A stretch of DNA of 64,000 nucleotides from Moritella sp. (GCF_013215705.1 NZ_JABSQR010000005.1:62001-126000); one strand, 5' to 3'; shown: positions 8,778 to 17,298, numbered from the stretch's first letter. Program-made: numbers and translations. Notes: generated by a model from the letters alone, not told the origin.

Positions 8778-8799
8778 TTATTACTATAGTTGAAAACAG

Positions 8800-9582
8800 C
8801 TATATCAGAAGAAACTTATAACCTAATGAGGCCATCAGTAACATCAAGGACACGGATAATGTTTTACGCACAAAGTCAGGGCCAAATTTCATTGCCGATG
8901 TACTACCTAGGTGATTACCAATCAGGTTCATCACCACTAAAGGCAGGGCCAACATGTACAGTAATTTCCCTGCCAGCATAAATGCAATTAGCGCACCGAT
9001 ATTTGACGAAAAGTTGAATAGCTTAGAGGTTGCCGATGCTGACACTAAATCAAACTTTAACAAGTAGTGCAGCACTAAGATCAAGAAGCTGCCGGTACCT
9101 GGACCAAAGAAGCCATCATAAAAACCAATCACGAACACCGCCAGTGGCACGCCAAAATAGATGACCTTGGTATTAACAGCCTGTTCACTGTGCTGGTTAT
9201 CTTGCTTGGGAATAAAAGAGACAAGGATACCGATGGGCAACATGCCAAGGATTATTTTACCGACAGTATCAGGATCAAAGTACAGGATCGATTCAGCACC
9301 TATGTAGGCACCCATTAATCCAGCGGGGATCCCGGATGCCACCGCAGTCCAAATAACCTTTTTGTTTTTGACAAAATTGCGTATCGCTGCAATTGTGCCC
9401 AGTGTACTGACTATCTTTTCTTGCCCCAACGCGACCTGTGGAGGTAACCCTGCAAGTATAAAGGAGGGCACGAGTATTAAGCCGCCCCCGCCTGCGACAC
9501 TGTCAATAAAGCCCGCTGCGAAAGCGGATGCCATTAACGCCAGTAGTATCCATAACGTGATATCTGCACCAAAAATTTCCAT
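8800..9582 (-). CDS. TSUP family (TauE/SafE) sulfite/sulfonate exporter-like permease
   Basis: 260-residue integral inner-membrane protein with about eight hydrophobic segments. Two signatures identify the TauE/SafE family: AGFIDSVAGGGGLILVPSFILAGLPPQVALG near the N-terminus and a repeat-like YDGFFGPGTGSFLILVLHYLLKFDLVSASATSK in the second half. Family members move sulfite, sulfoacetate or other organosulfur anions, but the substrate here cannot be told from sequence. It begins 27 bases after the dehydrogenase gene on the same strand, so the two probably form an operon. Confidence 0.88.
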   Translation of the reverse strand: MEIFGADITLWILLALMASAFAAGFIDSVAGGGGLILVPSFILAGLPPQVALGQEKIVSTLGTIAAIRNFVKNKKVIWTAVASGIPAGLMGAYIGAESILYFDPDTVGKIILGMLPIGILVSFIPKQDNQHSEQAVNTKVIYFGVPLAVFVIGFYDGFFGPGTGSFLILVLHYLLKFDLVSASATSKLFNFSSNIGALIAFMLAGKLLYMLALPLVVMNLIGNHLGSTSAMKFGPDFVRKTLSVSLMLLMASLGYKFLLI

Positions 9583-9608
9583 TTTAATATTCTCCTACGT
9601 TGTTATTT

Positions 9609-10490
9609 TTAGACTGATTTTATCGCGTTCGCTTTGATGAGAATTGAGGTGTCCATATGCCCCAGTCCGTGTTGCTGTAATATCTCGTAATCACTATCGA
9701 CTTGACTCGTTAAAGGTAATTGCAGTTGATAGCGTTTTGCTTCGTCTAAGCAGATCCCTAGATCTTTCCTCATTAGGTTGATCGCAAAGCCAAAATCAAA
9801 CTGATCGTTTGCCATCGTTTCTGCACGGTTTTCCATCTGCCATGATCCCGCTGCGCCATGCTTAAGCGTCTCGACTACGAGTGCTACATCTAATGATGCC
9901 TTTTCCGCTAACGTTAATGCTTCACTTAAACCTTGTAAAACCCCTGCGATACATATTTGATTTACCATTTTACAACGTTGTCCCTGACCGTGATTGCCGA
10001 GTAACGTGGCCTGTTTGGCATAAGCGTTAAGCACAGGTTGAAGTGTTGTGAAGGTCTCAGTGTTACCGCCACACATGACGGTTAACGTGCCATTTTCGGC
10101 ACCTGCTTGCCCACCTGAAACGGGCGCATCCATAAATTCAACATCATGGTTTGCACATGCTGCGGCTAACTCGATGGCAAGCTGTGCTGATGTGGTGGTG
10201 TGATCGACTAAGATAGCGCCCGGTTTGAGGCTGGCCAATACGCCTGATTCACCGTATACCACGCTGCGTACATCGTCATCGTTACCAACACAAATGAACA
10301 CGACATCTGCGTTTTCTGCCGCTTCTTTAGGGGACGTAGCCAACACCCCTTGATAGTCATTTACCCATTTAATGGCTTTTTCGGTGGTGCGATTGAATAC
10401 CGTTGTCTTATATCCTGCATGTTTTAAATAACCCGCCATTGGGTAGCCCATCACCCCAAGACCAACAAACGCAATGCTTAAAGAATTCAT
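9609..10490 (-). CDS. NAD(P)-dependent beta-hydroxyacid dehydrogenase (3-hydroxyisobutyrate / tartronate semialdehyde type)
   Basis: 293 residues. The Rossmann motif FVGLGVMGYPMAGYLKHAGY opens the protein. The substrate-binding signature FMDAPVSGGQAGAENGTLTVMCGG and the catalytic-lysine region GQGQRCKMVNQI follow. This is the beta-hydroxyacid dehydrogenase family (3-hydroxyisobutyrate dehydrogenase, GarR, GlxR, YihU); the exact substrate is unresolved. I chose the ATG at 10490, preceded by GGAG, over an upstream ATG at 10517. The gene is divergent from a MocR regulator across a palindrome-rich spacer, so that regulator is the likely controller. Confidence 0.85.
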   Translation of the reverse strand: MNSLSIAFVGLGVMGYPMAGYLKHAGYKTTVFNRTTEKAIKWVNDYQGVLATSPKEAAENADVVFICVGNDDDVRSVVYGESGVLASLKPGAILVDHTTTSAQLAIELAAACANHDVEFMDAPVSGGQAGAENGTLTVMCGGNTETFTTLQPVLNAYAKQATLLGNHGQGQRCKMVNQICIAGVLQGLSEALTLAEKASLDVALVVETLKHGAAGSWQMENRAETMANDQFDFGFAINLMRKDLGICLDEAKRYQLQLPLTSQVDSDYEILQQHGLGHMDTSILIKANAIKSV

Positions 10491-10511
10491 ATTTATACTC
10501 CAATTTACCAA

Positions 10512-10523
10512 TGACATATGTCA
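10512..10523. promoter_or_regulatory. TGACATATGTCA palindrome upstream of the dehydrogenase gene
   Basis: A perfect 12-bp palindrome lies 22 bases ahead of the chosen dehydrogenase start, in the leader or promoter. With TTACC-TTGT-GGTAA at 10547-10560 it is one of two small palindromes next to the larger inverted repeat. An operator role is inferred from position only. Confidence 0.4.
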
Positions 10524-10567
10524 ATTTGTATTTATAACTTATTGCATTACCTTGTGGTAAGTCAATT

Positions 10568-10606
10568 TATTTATACAATTAATTAACAAATATAATTGTA
10601 TAAATA
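10568..10606. promoter_or_regulatory. 13-bp inverted repeat, candidate MocR operator
   Basis: TATTTATACAATT (10568-10580) is matched perfectly by its reverse complement at 10594-10606, with a 13-base spacer. It sits midway between the divergent dehydrogenase and MocR-regulator genes, where a dimeric GntR/MocR protein would bind to control both. Too AT-rich and widely spaced to be a terminator; no T-run context. Confidence 0.6.
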
Positions 10607-10705
10607 GGTAAATGTAATGGTTCTAGCGCTGTATGTTTTATTTCAGCGAGGTAAACTAAGGGCAATTAAGATTATGTTTTTGCAGTGTTCATTAGAGGCA
10701 AGTTA

Positions 10706-12052
10706 ATGAGTGATATTAAGTTTCGTCAAATCGCCGAAACCATTGAAACTAGAATTAATACTGGTGTGTATCAACCGAATACCAAATTACCGCCACATCG
10801 GGTGCTCGCTGATGAGCTTGAGACTACGCCGACAACGGTGTCCAAAGCCTATAAATTATTGGCAGAGAAAAATAAAGTTGAATCCTTTGTTGGGCGAGGC
10901 ACGTTTGTCTGTGGTAATTCTGAATTGGAAACCGTGATCCAAGCCTCTGATGATGATGCTGATTACAATTTTTCGATTTTACAGCCTTGCTTAAAATATA
11001 ATGTCTTACCCTTGCAGGCGGCTTTTCAACAAACCTATGCGGCGTTGCCGAGTGAGTTATTAGGCTATATCGAACATAGCGGGCATTTATCCCACCGAGA
11101 AGCGGGTGTGAAGTGGGCGGCGGAATTTGGTTTGTCGGTTTCAGACCCTAACGACATATTACTCGCCAGTGGCGCGCAGAATGCGCTGGAAATATTGATC
11201 CAGACCTATACCAATCCCGGCGATTGCATTGCTGTCGAAGCATTTACGTACCCTGGCATTCTCTCTATTGCCAATTTATTGGGTCGCCGTATTGTTGACG
11301 TCGAGATGGATAGTGAAGGCATGTGCCCGATTGCACTTAAAGATACTATTCTTAACGATAAGCCGAAATTGGTTGTGATTGTGCCGTCACATCAAAATCC
11401 GACGGGCGTGACTATGCCGCAAGCGCGCAGAGAAGCCATTGCTAAGGTGATTGCAGAAGGGGATGTTTGGTTATTAGAAGATGACATTTACGGCTTCTTG
11501 AACCCAGTGACGATCCCTGCTATTACCAATTATATACCGGAAAAAAGCTTTCATATTACCAGTCTGTCGAAGGCGATTAGTCCGGCGTTGCGCTGTGCAT
11601 TTATCAAAGCGCCAAAAAGTGAGATTCGCAAAGTAGGGGCGTGTATTCGTACGTCTATTTGGCTGGCGTCACCGCTTAACTTCGCGGTTGCAGCGCAGTT
11701 GATTAATTCTGGTGAAGCCTTTGCGATGGCGCATCAACAAAAATTATTGGCGGCGCAACGACAACAGTTTGTGACCGAGCAACTTGGGTTCTTAGCTTGC
11801 TCGAGTCAACCGACAAGTTACCATATTTGGGTGGCATTACCGGCGCATTGGCGACAAGAACATTTTGTGATGGAAGCGAAAAACCAGCAATTATTGGTGA
11901 GTAGCGGTGGTTATTTCTCGCAACAGAGTGATAAAAGTAACCATATCCGTTTATCATTAATGGCGATAGATGACGAGCAACGCTTCCAGCAAGGTGTTGT
12001 ATCGCTAGCTAATTTACTCAAAGATGGGCAGGGTTCACACTTCCTGTTTTAA
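10706..12052 (+). CDS. MocR-type regulator (GntR winged helix fused to a PLP aminotransferase-like domain)
   Basis: 448 residues. Residues about 1-70 are a GntR winged helix (IETRINTGVYQPNTKLPPHRVLADELETTPTTVSKAYKLLAEKNKVESFVGRGTFV). The rest is a fold-type I aminotransferase domain with VPSHQNPTGVTMP, the PLP aspartate in LLEDDIYGF and a Schiff-base lysine in ITSLSKAISPALRC. MocR proteins sense PLP adducts of amines or amino acids and usually regulate a divergent target. Here that is the dehydrogenase-TSUP pair. I chose the ATG at 10706; a GTG seven codons upstream is in frame. Confidence 0.88.
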   Translation: MSDIKFRQIAETIETRINTGVYQPNTKLPPHRVLADELETTPTTVSKAYKLLAEKNKVESFVGRGTFVCGNSELETVIQASDDDADYNFSILQPCLKYNVLPLQAAFQQTYAALPSELLGYIEHSGHLSHREAGVKWAAEFGLSVSDPNDILLASGAQNALEILIQTYTNPGDCIAVEAFTYPGILSIANLLGRRIVDVEMDSEGMCPIALKDTILNDKPKLVVIVPSHQNPTGVTMPQARREAIAKVIAEGDVWLLEDDIYGFLNPVTIPAITNYIPEKSFHITSLSKAISPALRCAFIKAPKSEIRKVGACIRTSIWLASPLNFAVAAQLINSGEAFAMAHQQKLLAAQRQQFVTEQLGFLACSSQPTSYHIWVALPAHWRQEHFVMEAKNQQLLVSSGGYFSQQSDKSNHIRLSLMAIDDEQRFQQGVVSLANLLKDGQGSHFLF

Positions 12053-12109
12053 TCATTTTAACTGTTCATCATGTAGACCCATAATACGACATGAGACTAA
12101 GGGGAGTTT

Positions 12110-12745
12110 ATGTTGAAAAATACGATAACGGGCATGCTTATTTTAAGTTGTTCTGGCTGTGTTTTATTAGAAAAAAAAGATCCAATACCACCAGTCATTG
12201 ATCCTGCGGATGCAGACGTCCCAGTATTATTAATGCCAACAGCAACGGCAATCTCCGCCGCAGAATGTGCTGGTGATATGGAGTTACCCGTCGAGTTGAG
12301 TCGTAAATTTACTGCAGTATCAGATCCTGAACTGTTGGCGCAATCTATCGGTGAAGCGAATGAAGGCAAACTTTGTCAGGGTCAGGTCTATGTTGCCAAA
12401 CAGAACACCCAAGTTATGTTATTTCGTGGTTGGAATGCTAGCAACCCAGCGAGTGAGTTCGGTGAGTGGTGGGCATTAAAGAGTCCCCGTGGCCAAATTG
12501 CGCAATACCGCAGTGATTATCAAATATGCTATCAATGGTCACCGTTAGATAAACTCACCTTGTGCAGTTTAAAAGTAGGAGCGAAAGTGGTGATTGGCAC
12601 TGGTCAAAGTGCGACGTGCTCAGATTATCTTGATTATCCAAGCTCAGCAAAGAAACAAGTCTACCTTGCCAATGCTAATGCCGATCTGTTTGACTGCTCG
12701 AGTTATAACGCCGAGTTTAATTGGACGCCTATTGTTAACAATTAA
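12110..12745 (+). CDS. Predicted lipoprotein of unknown function
   Basis: 211 residues. A short N-terminus with the lipobox LSCSGC gives a predicted acylated Cys17, followed by a proline-rich linker. The body has several cysteines (AAECAGD, GKLCQGQVYV, YQICYQWSPLDKLTLCSLKVGAKVVIGTGQSATCSDY), suggesting disulfides in the periplasm. I do not recognise the family. A GGGGAG site precedes the ATG, and the metallopeptidase gene starts 34 bases downstream, so the two look like an operon. Confidence 0.7.
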   Translation: MLKNTITGMLILSCSGCVLLEKKDPIPPVIDPADADVPVLLMPTATAISAAECAGDMELPVELSRKFTAVSDPELLAQSIGEANEGKLCQGQVYVAKQNTQVMLFRGWNASNPASEFGEWWALKSPRGQIAQYRSDYQICYQWSPLDKLTLCSLKVGAKVVIGTGQSATCSDYLDYPSSAKKQVYLANANADLFDCSSYNAEFNWTPIVNN

Positions 12746-12779
12746 TGTGTCTTAGTCATAAACGATAGGTAGGAAAGGA

Positions 12780-13589
12780 ATGAGATATTATCAACGCAGG
12801 TGGTTATTCGCCGTAATGTTACTTTTCTCTAGTATGAGTATTGCTGCTGATAATGTCATTGTGCGTTATCTGCCGACAAATGATATTAAGTTACAGCTTA
12901 TCACTAAAAAATTGCAGTCAGACAGCAGTATTCAAGATGCAATTAGTTTAATGAATGACGAGTTTATCTTTCCTAAACCGTTAACTATCGTCTTTGGTAG
13001 TGATGACGGCCCGTTATACGATCCCGTGGTTAATGACATTCTCATCCCCTATATTTTTTTAGACGAAGTAGATCAGCGCTTCAAGGCTGTTAATTACGCG
13101 GGTGATAATCAAGGTAAGGCTAATCCAGAAAATCTAGGTCAGGCGGTGATGGATGTGGTTATACATACGTTATTCCACGAACTTGCTCATGCTTTGATTG
13201 CGACGTATGAATTACCGATTGTGGGTAAAGAAGAAGATGCGGCAGATAATTTAGCCGCAGTATTATCAATTGAATATTTTGAAAATGGGGCTGAAATAGC
13301 AATTAGCGCAGCAGACCTGTTTTATTTGGAAGGTGATGAGATAGTCGAATTTGAAGAGGCGGATTTCTGGGATGAACACAGCCTCGATTTACAGCGTTAC
13401 TATGCCACCCTTTGCTATGTTTATGGCAGTGATGATGCTCAATACGCCTACTTGTTAGAAGAGACTGGGTTTTCTGATGAACGCGCTGAACTGTGTATTG
13501 GTGATTATGAGCGCATGACAAATAACTGGTTAACACTCTTAGACGCTTATATGTCGCCTGAGGTTGATGCTACTACGCCAGCCGAATAA
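12780..13589 (+). CDS. DUF4344 exported metallopeptidase
   Basis: 269 residues with a signal peptide ending near SSMSIAA (about 22). The zinc motif HELAHAL is at 133-139 and is followed by VGKEEDAADNLAAVLSIEYF; the pair HExxH plus EEDAADxLA is typical of DUF4344 putative metallopeptidases. It is acidic throughout (VEFEEADFWDEHSLD), as expected for an exported marine protein. Substrate unknown. It lies just downstream of a lipoprotein gene. A GGAAAGGA site directly precedes the ATG. Confidence 0.8.
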   Translation: MRYYQRRWLFAVMLLFSSMSIAADNVIVRYLPTNDIKLQLITKKLQSDSSIQDAISLMNDEFIFPKPLTIVFGSDDGPLYDPVVNDILIPYIFLDEVDQRFKAVNYAGDNQGKANPENLGQAVMDVVIHTLFHELAHALIATYELPIVGKEEDAADNLAAVLSIEYFENGAEIAISAADLFYLEGDEIVEFEEADFWDEHSLDLQRYYATLCYVYGSDDAQYAYLLEETGFSDERAELCIGDYERMTNNWLTLLDAYMSPEVDATTPAE

Positions 13590-13615
13590 AGTCAGAGTGT
13601 TTGTCGTACGCCAAT

Positions 13616-14194
13616 TTAGTCCATATCATCAAACGGCTGACCAATACTTGGTAAGAATACATCGATGAAATAACGAATTTCATCAGTCATGCGCTCGTCT
13701 AATGCGTTTTGGCAGCGTAATTTGGCTTTCGCAAATTCATGATTGCCGCAACTTTCTTCTTCAATACACTTCATATGCGCACAGAGAATATCCGCATCTT
13801 TGACTAAGGTTTTATAGACAGGATCAAGATCGGGTGTCGATAATAATGGCTTATACGCGTCACGTAATTCTGCTGGCAGCATATCCAATAGGGTCTTCTC
13901 AGCCGCCAATTCAATCTTGTTATATTCACGAATAATGGCTTTGTTGTAATATTTCACTGGGGTTGGTAAGTCGCCGGTGAGCACTTCGGTGGTATCGTGA
14001 AACAGTGCCATCGACGCTGCTTTGTCAGGTTCATAGCTTTTGCCGTAATAAGTATTCCCGATCAGCGCAAGTGCATGGGCAACCATAGCAACCTGTAAAC
14101 TGTGCTCGGCTATATTTTCATGGGTGACGTTACGCATCAGCGGCCAACGGTAAATTAACTTCATACGGGCAAGGTGGGCAAAAAAATGGCTCAT
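13616..14194 (-). CDS. yfbR: 5'-deoxynucleotidase YfbR
   Basis: HD-domain phosphohydrolase that dephosphorylates deoxyribonucleoside 5'-monophosphates in nucleotide salvage. Metal ligands are visible as H31 in NIAEHSLQVA and H66-D67 in ALFHDTTEVLTGDLPTPVKYY, with a late Asp in VKDADILCAHMKC. The N-terminal FFAHLARMKLIYRWPLMRNV is the YfbR signature. The 192 residues are close to E. coli YfbR. It stands alone, converging on the metallopeptidase gene. Confidence 0.92.
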   Translation of the reverse strand: MSHFFAHLARMKLIYRWPLMRNVTHENIAEHSLQVAMVAHALALIGNTYYGKSYEPDKAASMALFHDTTEVLTGDLPTPVKYYNKAIIREYNKIELAAEKTLLDMLPAELRDAYKPLLSTPDLDPVYKTLVKDADILCAHMKCIEEESCGNHEFAKAKLRCQNALDERMTDEIRYFIDVFLPSIGQPFDDMD

Positions 14195-14343
14195 GATCTT
14201 CTCCTGATAACGTTCTGAAAATAACTAAGTATTGGATGACAACAAAGGCTAGATGCACGTAAGTCATCGTTTTTATTACTGTAGCACCTCTTTGCATACT
14301 CTCAAAATTTCAAATAGTTAGATTTATCGCTTTGCAGTTAAAC

Positions 14344-14363
14344 TGTTATGTTATAACATAACA
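14344..14363. promoter_or_regulatory. Zur-type operator, perfect 20-bp palindrome
   Basis: TGTTATGTTATAACATAACA is a perfect palindrome that closely resembles the gammaproteobacterial Zur box core (TGTTATAnTATAACA). It lies about 40 bases upstream of the His-rich outer-membrane protein gene. Site identity comes from sequence; Zur binding is inferred. Confidence 0.75.
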
Positions 14364-14372
14364 AAATATTAG

Positions 14373-14387
14373 TGTTATATTATAACG
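14373..14387. promoter_or_regulatory. Second Zur-type site
   Basis: TGTTATATTATAACG has GTTATA-T-TATAAC symmetry and matches the Zur core even better than the upstream palindrome. Its centre is about 26 bases downstream of the first centre, and it sits immediately before the AAGGAAA ribosome-binding site, so a bound repressor would cover the promoter or start region. Confidence 0.72.
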
Positions 14388-14404
14388 ATTAAGGAAAAAT
14401 AGTT

Positions 14405-15553
14405 GTGAAAAAGAAATTGGTTTCTCTCGCGATTGGTAGCATCTTGGTATCGCCTGCTTTTGCTAATACGTTATCAAATCCACAAATTGGCGTGGTACTC
14501 GATGGTTATTACCAAAATGGTGAGCGTAATAACTCTGAACGTGGCGAGGGTTTCGGACTTGGGCACACTGAAATTAGTATGTCCGCTAATATTGATGACA
14601 AGTTTCACGGTGTATTGACGACAGTATTAGAGGCGCATGGTGATGAAACCGAGCTTCTTTTAGAAGAGGTGTTTGTTGAAACATTGGCAATGCCTTATGG
14701 TCTTAATATTCGAGCTGGACGATTCTTATCAGACTTTGGTTATTTGAACAACCAGCATGTGCATACCGATAGTTTTGTTGAGCGTCCAATCGCTTACCGT
14801 ACTTTCTTAGGTTCTCATTATTATGATGATGGTTTGCGTGTAAACCTAGTACTACCAACGGATATGTATGTGAAATTGGGGTTCGAGGCATTGAGTGGCA
14901 GTAAGATGTCTGCTGTGGAAGATGGCGCTGAAGTGGGTGTTTATACCACGACATTAAAAGTGGGTGATGATTTTTCAGCATCGTCTAGTTGGCAGTTTGG
15001 TTTAAGTTATCTGCGTAATGACAACGGTAAAACGAAAAGCTTTGAAGAGCATGACCATAGTGATGATTCCGATCACGATCACGACCATGATCACAGCCAC
15101 GCATCGGCAGTGACAGGCTCGAATCTATACGGCGCTGACTTTGTGTGGAAGTGGGCACCAGATGGCAACTATAAATACCGTAATTTAACTTTGTCAGCTG
15201 AATACATGTTGTTAAACAATATTCTGGACAGTAAATATAAGGGTGCAGAAAATGCACCTGATAATTTAGCCGCGTATTACGTATCGGGTGTATACCGTTT
15301 TACTCCTAGTTGGTCGACAGGTCTGCGCTACGGTGAAGCTGAAAGCTATGACGGGCATGCACATGGCGATCATGTACATTTGACCTCTCTAAAAGACCGT
15401 GAATTTGATGCGATGCTGGCGTGGAACTCTTCTCATTTTGGTACCGTTCGCGCCCAATATTCGCGTGTTGAAAACCAATCTAAAGAAACGGATAACGTAT
15501 TCACACTGCAATATGTAATGACGTTTGGTGCGCACGGTGCACATGCGTTTTAA
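14405..15553 (+). CDS. His-rich outer-membrane beta-barrel, predicted zinc-uptake porin
   Basis: 382 residues with a signal peptide cleaved near ANT (residue 20-21). Alternating strands such as GFGLGHTEISMSANI, LNIRAGRFLSDFGYLN and FDAMLAWNSSHFGTVRAQYSRVEN, and a C-terminal LQYVMTFGAHGAHAF, indicate a porin-like barrel; no TonB box or plug domain is visible. Residues 216-232 form an Asp/His loop (EEHDHSDDSDHDHDHDHSH) and residues about 318-327 another His cluster (GHAHGDHVH). It is the first gene after two Zur-type sites and overlaps the binding-protein gene by 11 bases. Zn2+ passage across the outer membrane is inferred. Confidence 0.75.
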   Translation: MKKKLVSLAIGSILVSPAFANTLSNPQIGVVLDGYYQNGERNNSERGEGFGLGHTEISMSANIDDKFHGVLTTVLEAHGDETELLLEEVFVETLAMPYGLNIRAGRFLSDFGYLNNQHVHTDSFVERPIAYRTFLGSHYYDDGLRVNLVLPTDMYVKLGFEALSGSKMSAVEDGAEVGVYTTTLKVGDDFSASSSWQFGLSYLRNDNGKTKSFEEHDHSDDSDHDHDHDHSHASAVTGSNLYGADFVWKWAPDGNYKYRNLTLSAEYMLLNNILDSKYKGAENAPDNLAAYYVSGVYRFTPSWSTGLRYGEAESYDGHAHGDHVHLTSLKDREFDAMLAWNSSHFGTVRAQYSRVENQSKETDNVFTLQYVMTFGAHGAHAF

Positions 15554-16448
15554 GAAAAGCACATTATTTGTGACCGTGAGTGCCGCCATCTTGTCTGCAC
15601 CTACGATGGCGTTAAATATCTTCGTCTGTGAGCCTGAGTGGAAAGCGCTATTGGCCGCACATGCGCCAGAAGCGACCATCTATTCTGCGACTACGGCACT
15701 GCAAGACCCACATTACGTGCAAGCGAGGCCGTCTTTAATTGCGAAGATGCGCCAAGCCGATATGGCCATGTGCTCTGGCGCTGAATTGGAAATCGGTTGG
15801 TTACCGATGTTGCAAGCGCGAAGCAGTAATCCTGCGGTGCAGAACAATACCCAGAGCATGTTGTATGCGTCAGAGATTGTCAGCATGTTGGATACGCATG
15901 ACCATGTTGACCGCAGCATGGGTGATATTCATGCCCATGGTAATCCGCATGTGCAGTTTGCCGCTAACGATATGCTCCAGCTTTCTCGAGTCGTGGCCAA
16001 GCGGTTAGGAAGTATCGATCCTGATAATGCACTGGCATACCAGCGTAATGGTGAAGCGTTCCGTGAAAACTGGCGGCACAAGTTAGTTGAATGGGAACAA
16101 CGTGCTGAACCGCTGCGAGGTATGCAAGTGGTGAGTTATCACGCGACCTATCGTTATCTGTTTGATTGGTTAAAGATGGGGCAGGTTGCAGATCTTGAGC
16201 CTAAACCGGGGATCTCGCCGACGACTGCGCATTTGCAATCGTTAACGAAGTTAGATCCGGCGTCGTTTGATGCGATTATTTATTCTTCTCATCAGAATCA
16301 ACGTCCGGCCAATTGGCTGCATCAGCAAACACAAAAGCCAGTGATTCAATTACCACTAACGGTATCGGAAGGGCAAAGCCTCGACGAATTGTATGATGGT
16401 ATATTAGATGATTTGCTCGATGTGCTTGCGCAACCAGCGAAGCGCTAA
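15543..16448 (+). CDS. Zinc-type ABC transporter periplasmic binding protein (ZnuA family)
   Basis: 301 residues from the ATG at 15543, which lies inside the end of the barrel gene. A signal peptide (residues 1-23) precedes LNIFVCEPEWKALL. This is a cluster 9 metal-binding protein: likely ligands include His57 in QDPHYVQ, His136 in GNPHVQF and a later His in VVSYHATYRYLF. A charged His-rich loop (HDHVDRSMGDIHAHGNPH, 119-136) is typical of zinc rather than manganese binders. The permease gene begins 4 bases after the stop. Confidence 0.88.
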   Translation: MRFKKSTLFVTVSAAILSAPTMALNIFVCEPEWKALLAAHAPEATIYSATTALQDPHYVQARPSLIAKMRQADMAMCSGAELEIGWLPMLQARSSNPAVQNNTQSMLYASEIVSMLDTHDHVDRSMGDIHAHGNPHVQFAANDMLQLSRVVAKRLGSIDPDNALAYQRNGEAFRENWRHKLVEWEQRAEPLRGMQVVSYHATYRYLFDWLKMGQVADLEPKPGISPTTAHLQSLTKLDPASFDAIIYSSHQNQRPANWLHQQTQKPVIQLPLTVSEGQSLDELYDGILDDLLDVLAQPAKR

Positions 16449-16451
16449 GCT

Positions 16452-17240
16452 ATGCTAATTGATTATCTTTGGCTCGCCCCCGCGGTGTTGTGTGGCCTGA
16501 TTGCGCTGGTGGGTAATGTGATATTGGGGCAACAAGTGCTACAGCGTAAAATCATTTTTATTGATTTAGCCGTCGCACAAGTTGCCGCATTAGGCGCTGC
16601 ATTTAGTCAGTATTGGTTAAGTAATTTTGATGTATTACCCAAGACTTGGTTAGAGCAAATGATCGGTCCTTGGGTATTGTCGCTGATGCTGTGCGGTTTA
16701 ATTGCTGTGATGGAAAAGCATTATAAACAACACCTTGAACCTATGATCGGCAGCTTGTTTGTGGTGTCTGCTTCATTGGCTATTTTACTGGCAAGTAAGG
16801 ACCCGCACGGTGCCGACTTTATCCAAGGTATCTTAAATGGTCAGCTGTTATGGGCAACATGGAATGATGTTTGGCCGTTGGCGATTATCACCGCCGCGAT
16901 GGTGGCTTTGGTGACGATGAAACCTGAGTTCATGCGTGGCAGTGGTTTTTACATTATTTTCGCGATATTAATGCCGATAACGGTCAAGTTGACGGGTATC
17001 TACCTTGAATTTGCGTTATTGGTTATTCCAGCACTTTGTGCATCCGCGTTAAAAGGTACACGGTTTTTTATCGCGAGCATGGGTATTGGCGTGACTGGGA
17101 TTTTGTCTGGTATCGCGATGTCAGCTCACTATGATTTACCCAGTGGAGCAAGCATCGTCATTACCTTGTTTGTATCTGGCGTACTGTTTCATTTATTGCT
17201 GCAACCTTTGGTTGTAAAGACTGAGGTTCGTGCTTCATAA
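16452..17240 (+). CDS. Metal ABC transporter permease (ZnuB family)
   Basis: 262-residue inner-membrane protein with seven to eight hydrophobic segments and the ABC-3 family layout. Recognisable segments are LGQQVLQRKIIFIDLAVAQVAALGAA (the classic shared-subunit contact region), FIQGILNGQLLW and LTGIYLEFALLVIPALCASAL. It should form the channel for the zinc binding protein encoded 4 bases upstream. No ATP-binding subunit follows; a terminator closes the operon, so the ATPase must come from elsewhere. Confidence 0.9.
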   Translation: MLIDYLWLAPAVLCGLIALVGNVILGQQVLQRKIIFIDLAVAQVAALGAAFSQYWLSNFDVLPKTWLEQMIGPWVLSLMLCGLIAVMEKHYKQHLEPMIGSLFVVSASLAILLASKDPHGADFIQGILNGQLLWATWNDVWPLAIITAAMVALVTMKPEFMRGSGFYIIFAILMPITVKLTGIYLEFALLVIPALCASALKGTRFFIASMGIGVTGILSGIAMSAHYDLPSGASIVITLFVSGVLFHLLLQPLVVKTEVRAS

Positions 17241-17259
17241 GATAAAGCACACGTAAAAT

Positions 17260-17298
17260 AAAGCCTGATTTCAGAATACTCTGGAGTCGGGCTTTTTT
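17260..17298 (+). terminator. Terminator of the zinc operon
   Basis: AAAGCCTGATTTCAG (17260-17274) pairs, with G-U pairs, with CTGGAGTCGGGCTTT (17281-17295), followed by more T residues. A good intrinsic terminator 20 bases after the permease gene. Confidence 0.8.

Noticed and set aside
15389-15679. Minus-strand frame across the junction of the zinc barrel and binding-protein genes
   Set aside because: Antisense to two overlapping genes with clear families; no ribosome-binding site.
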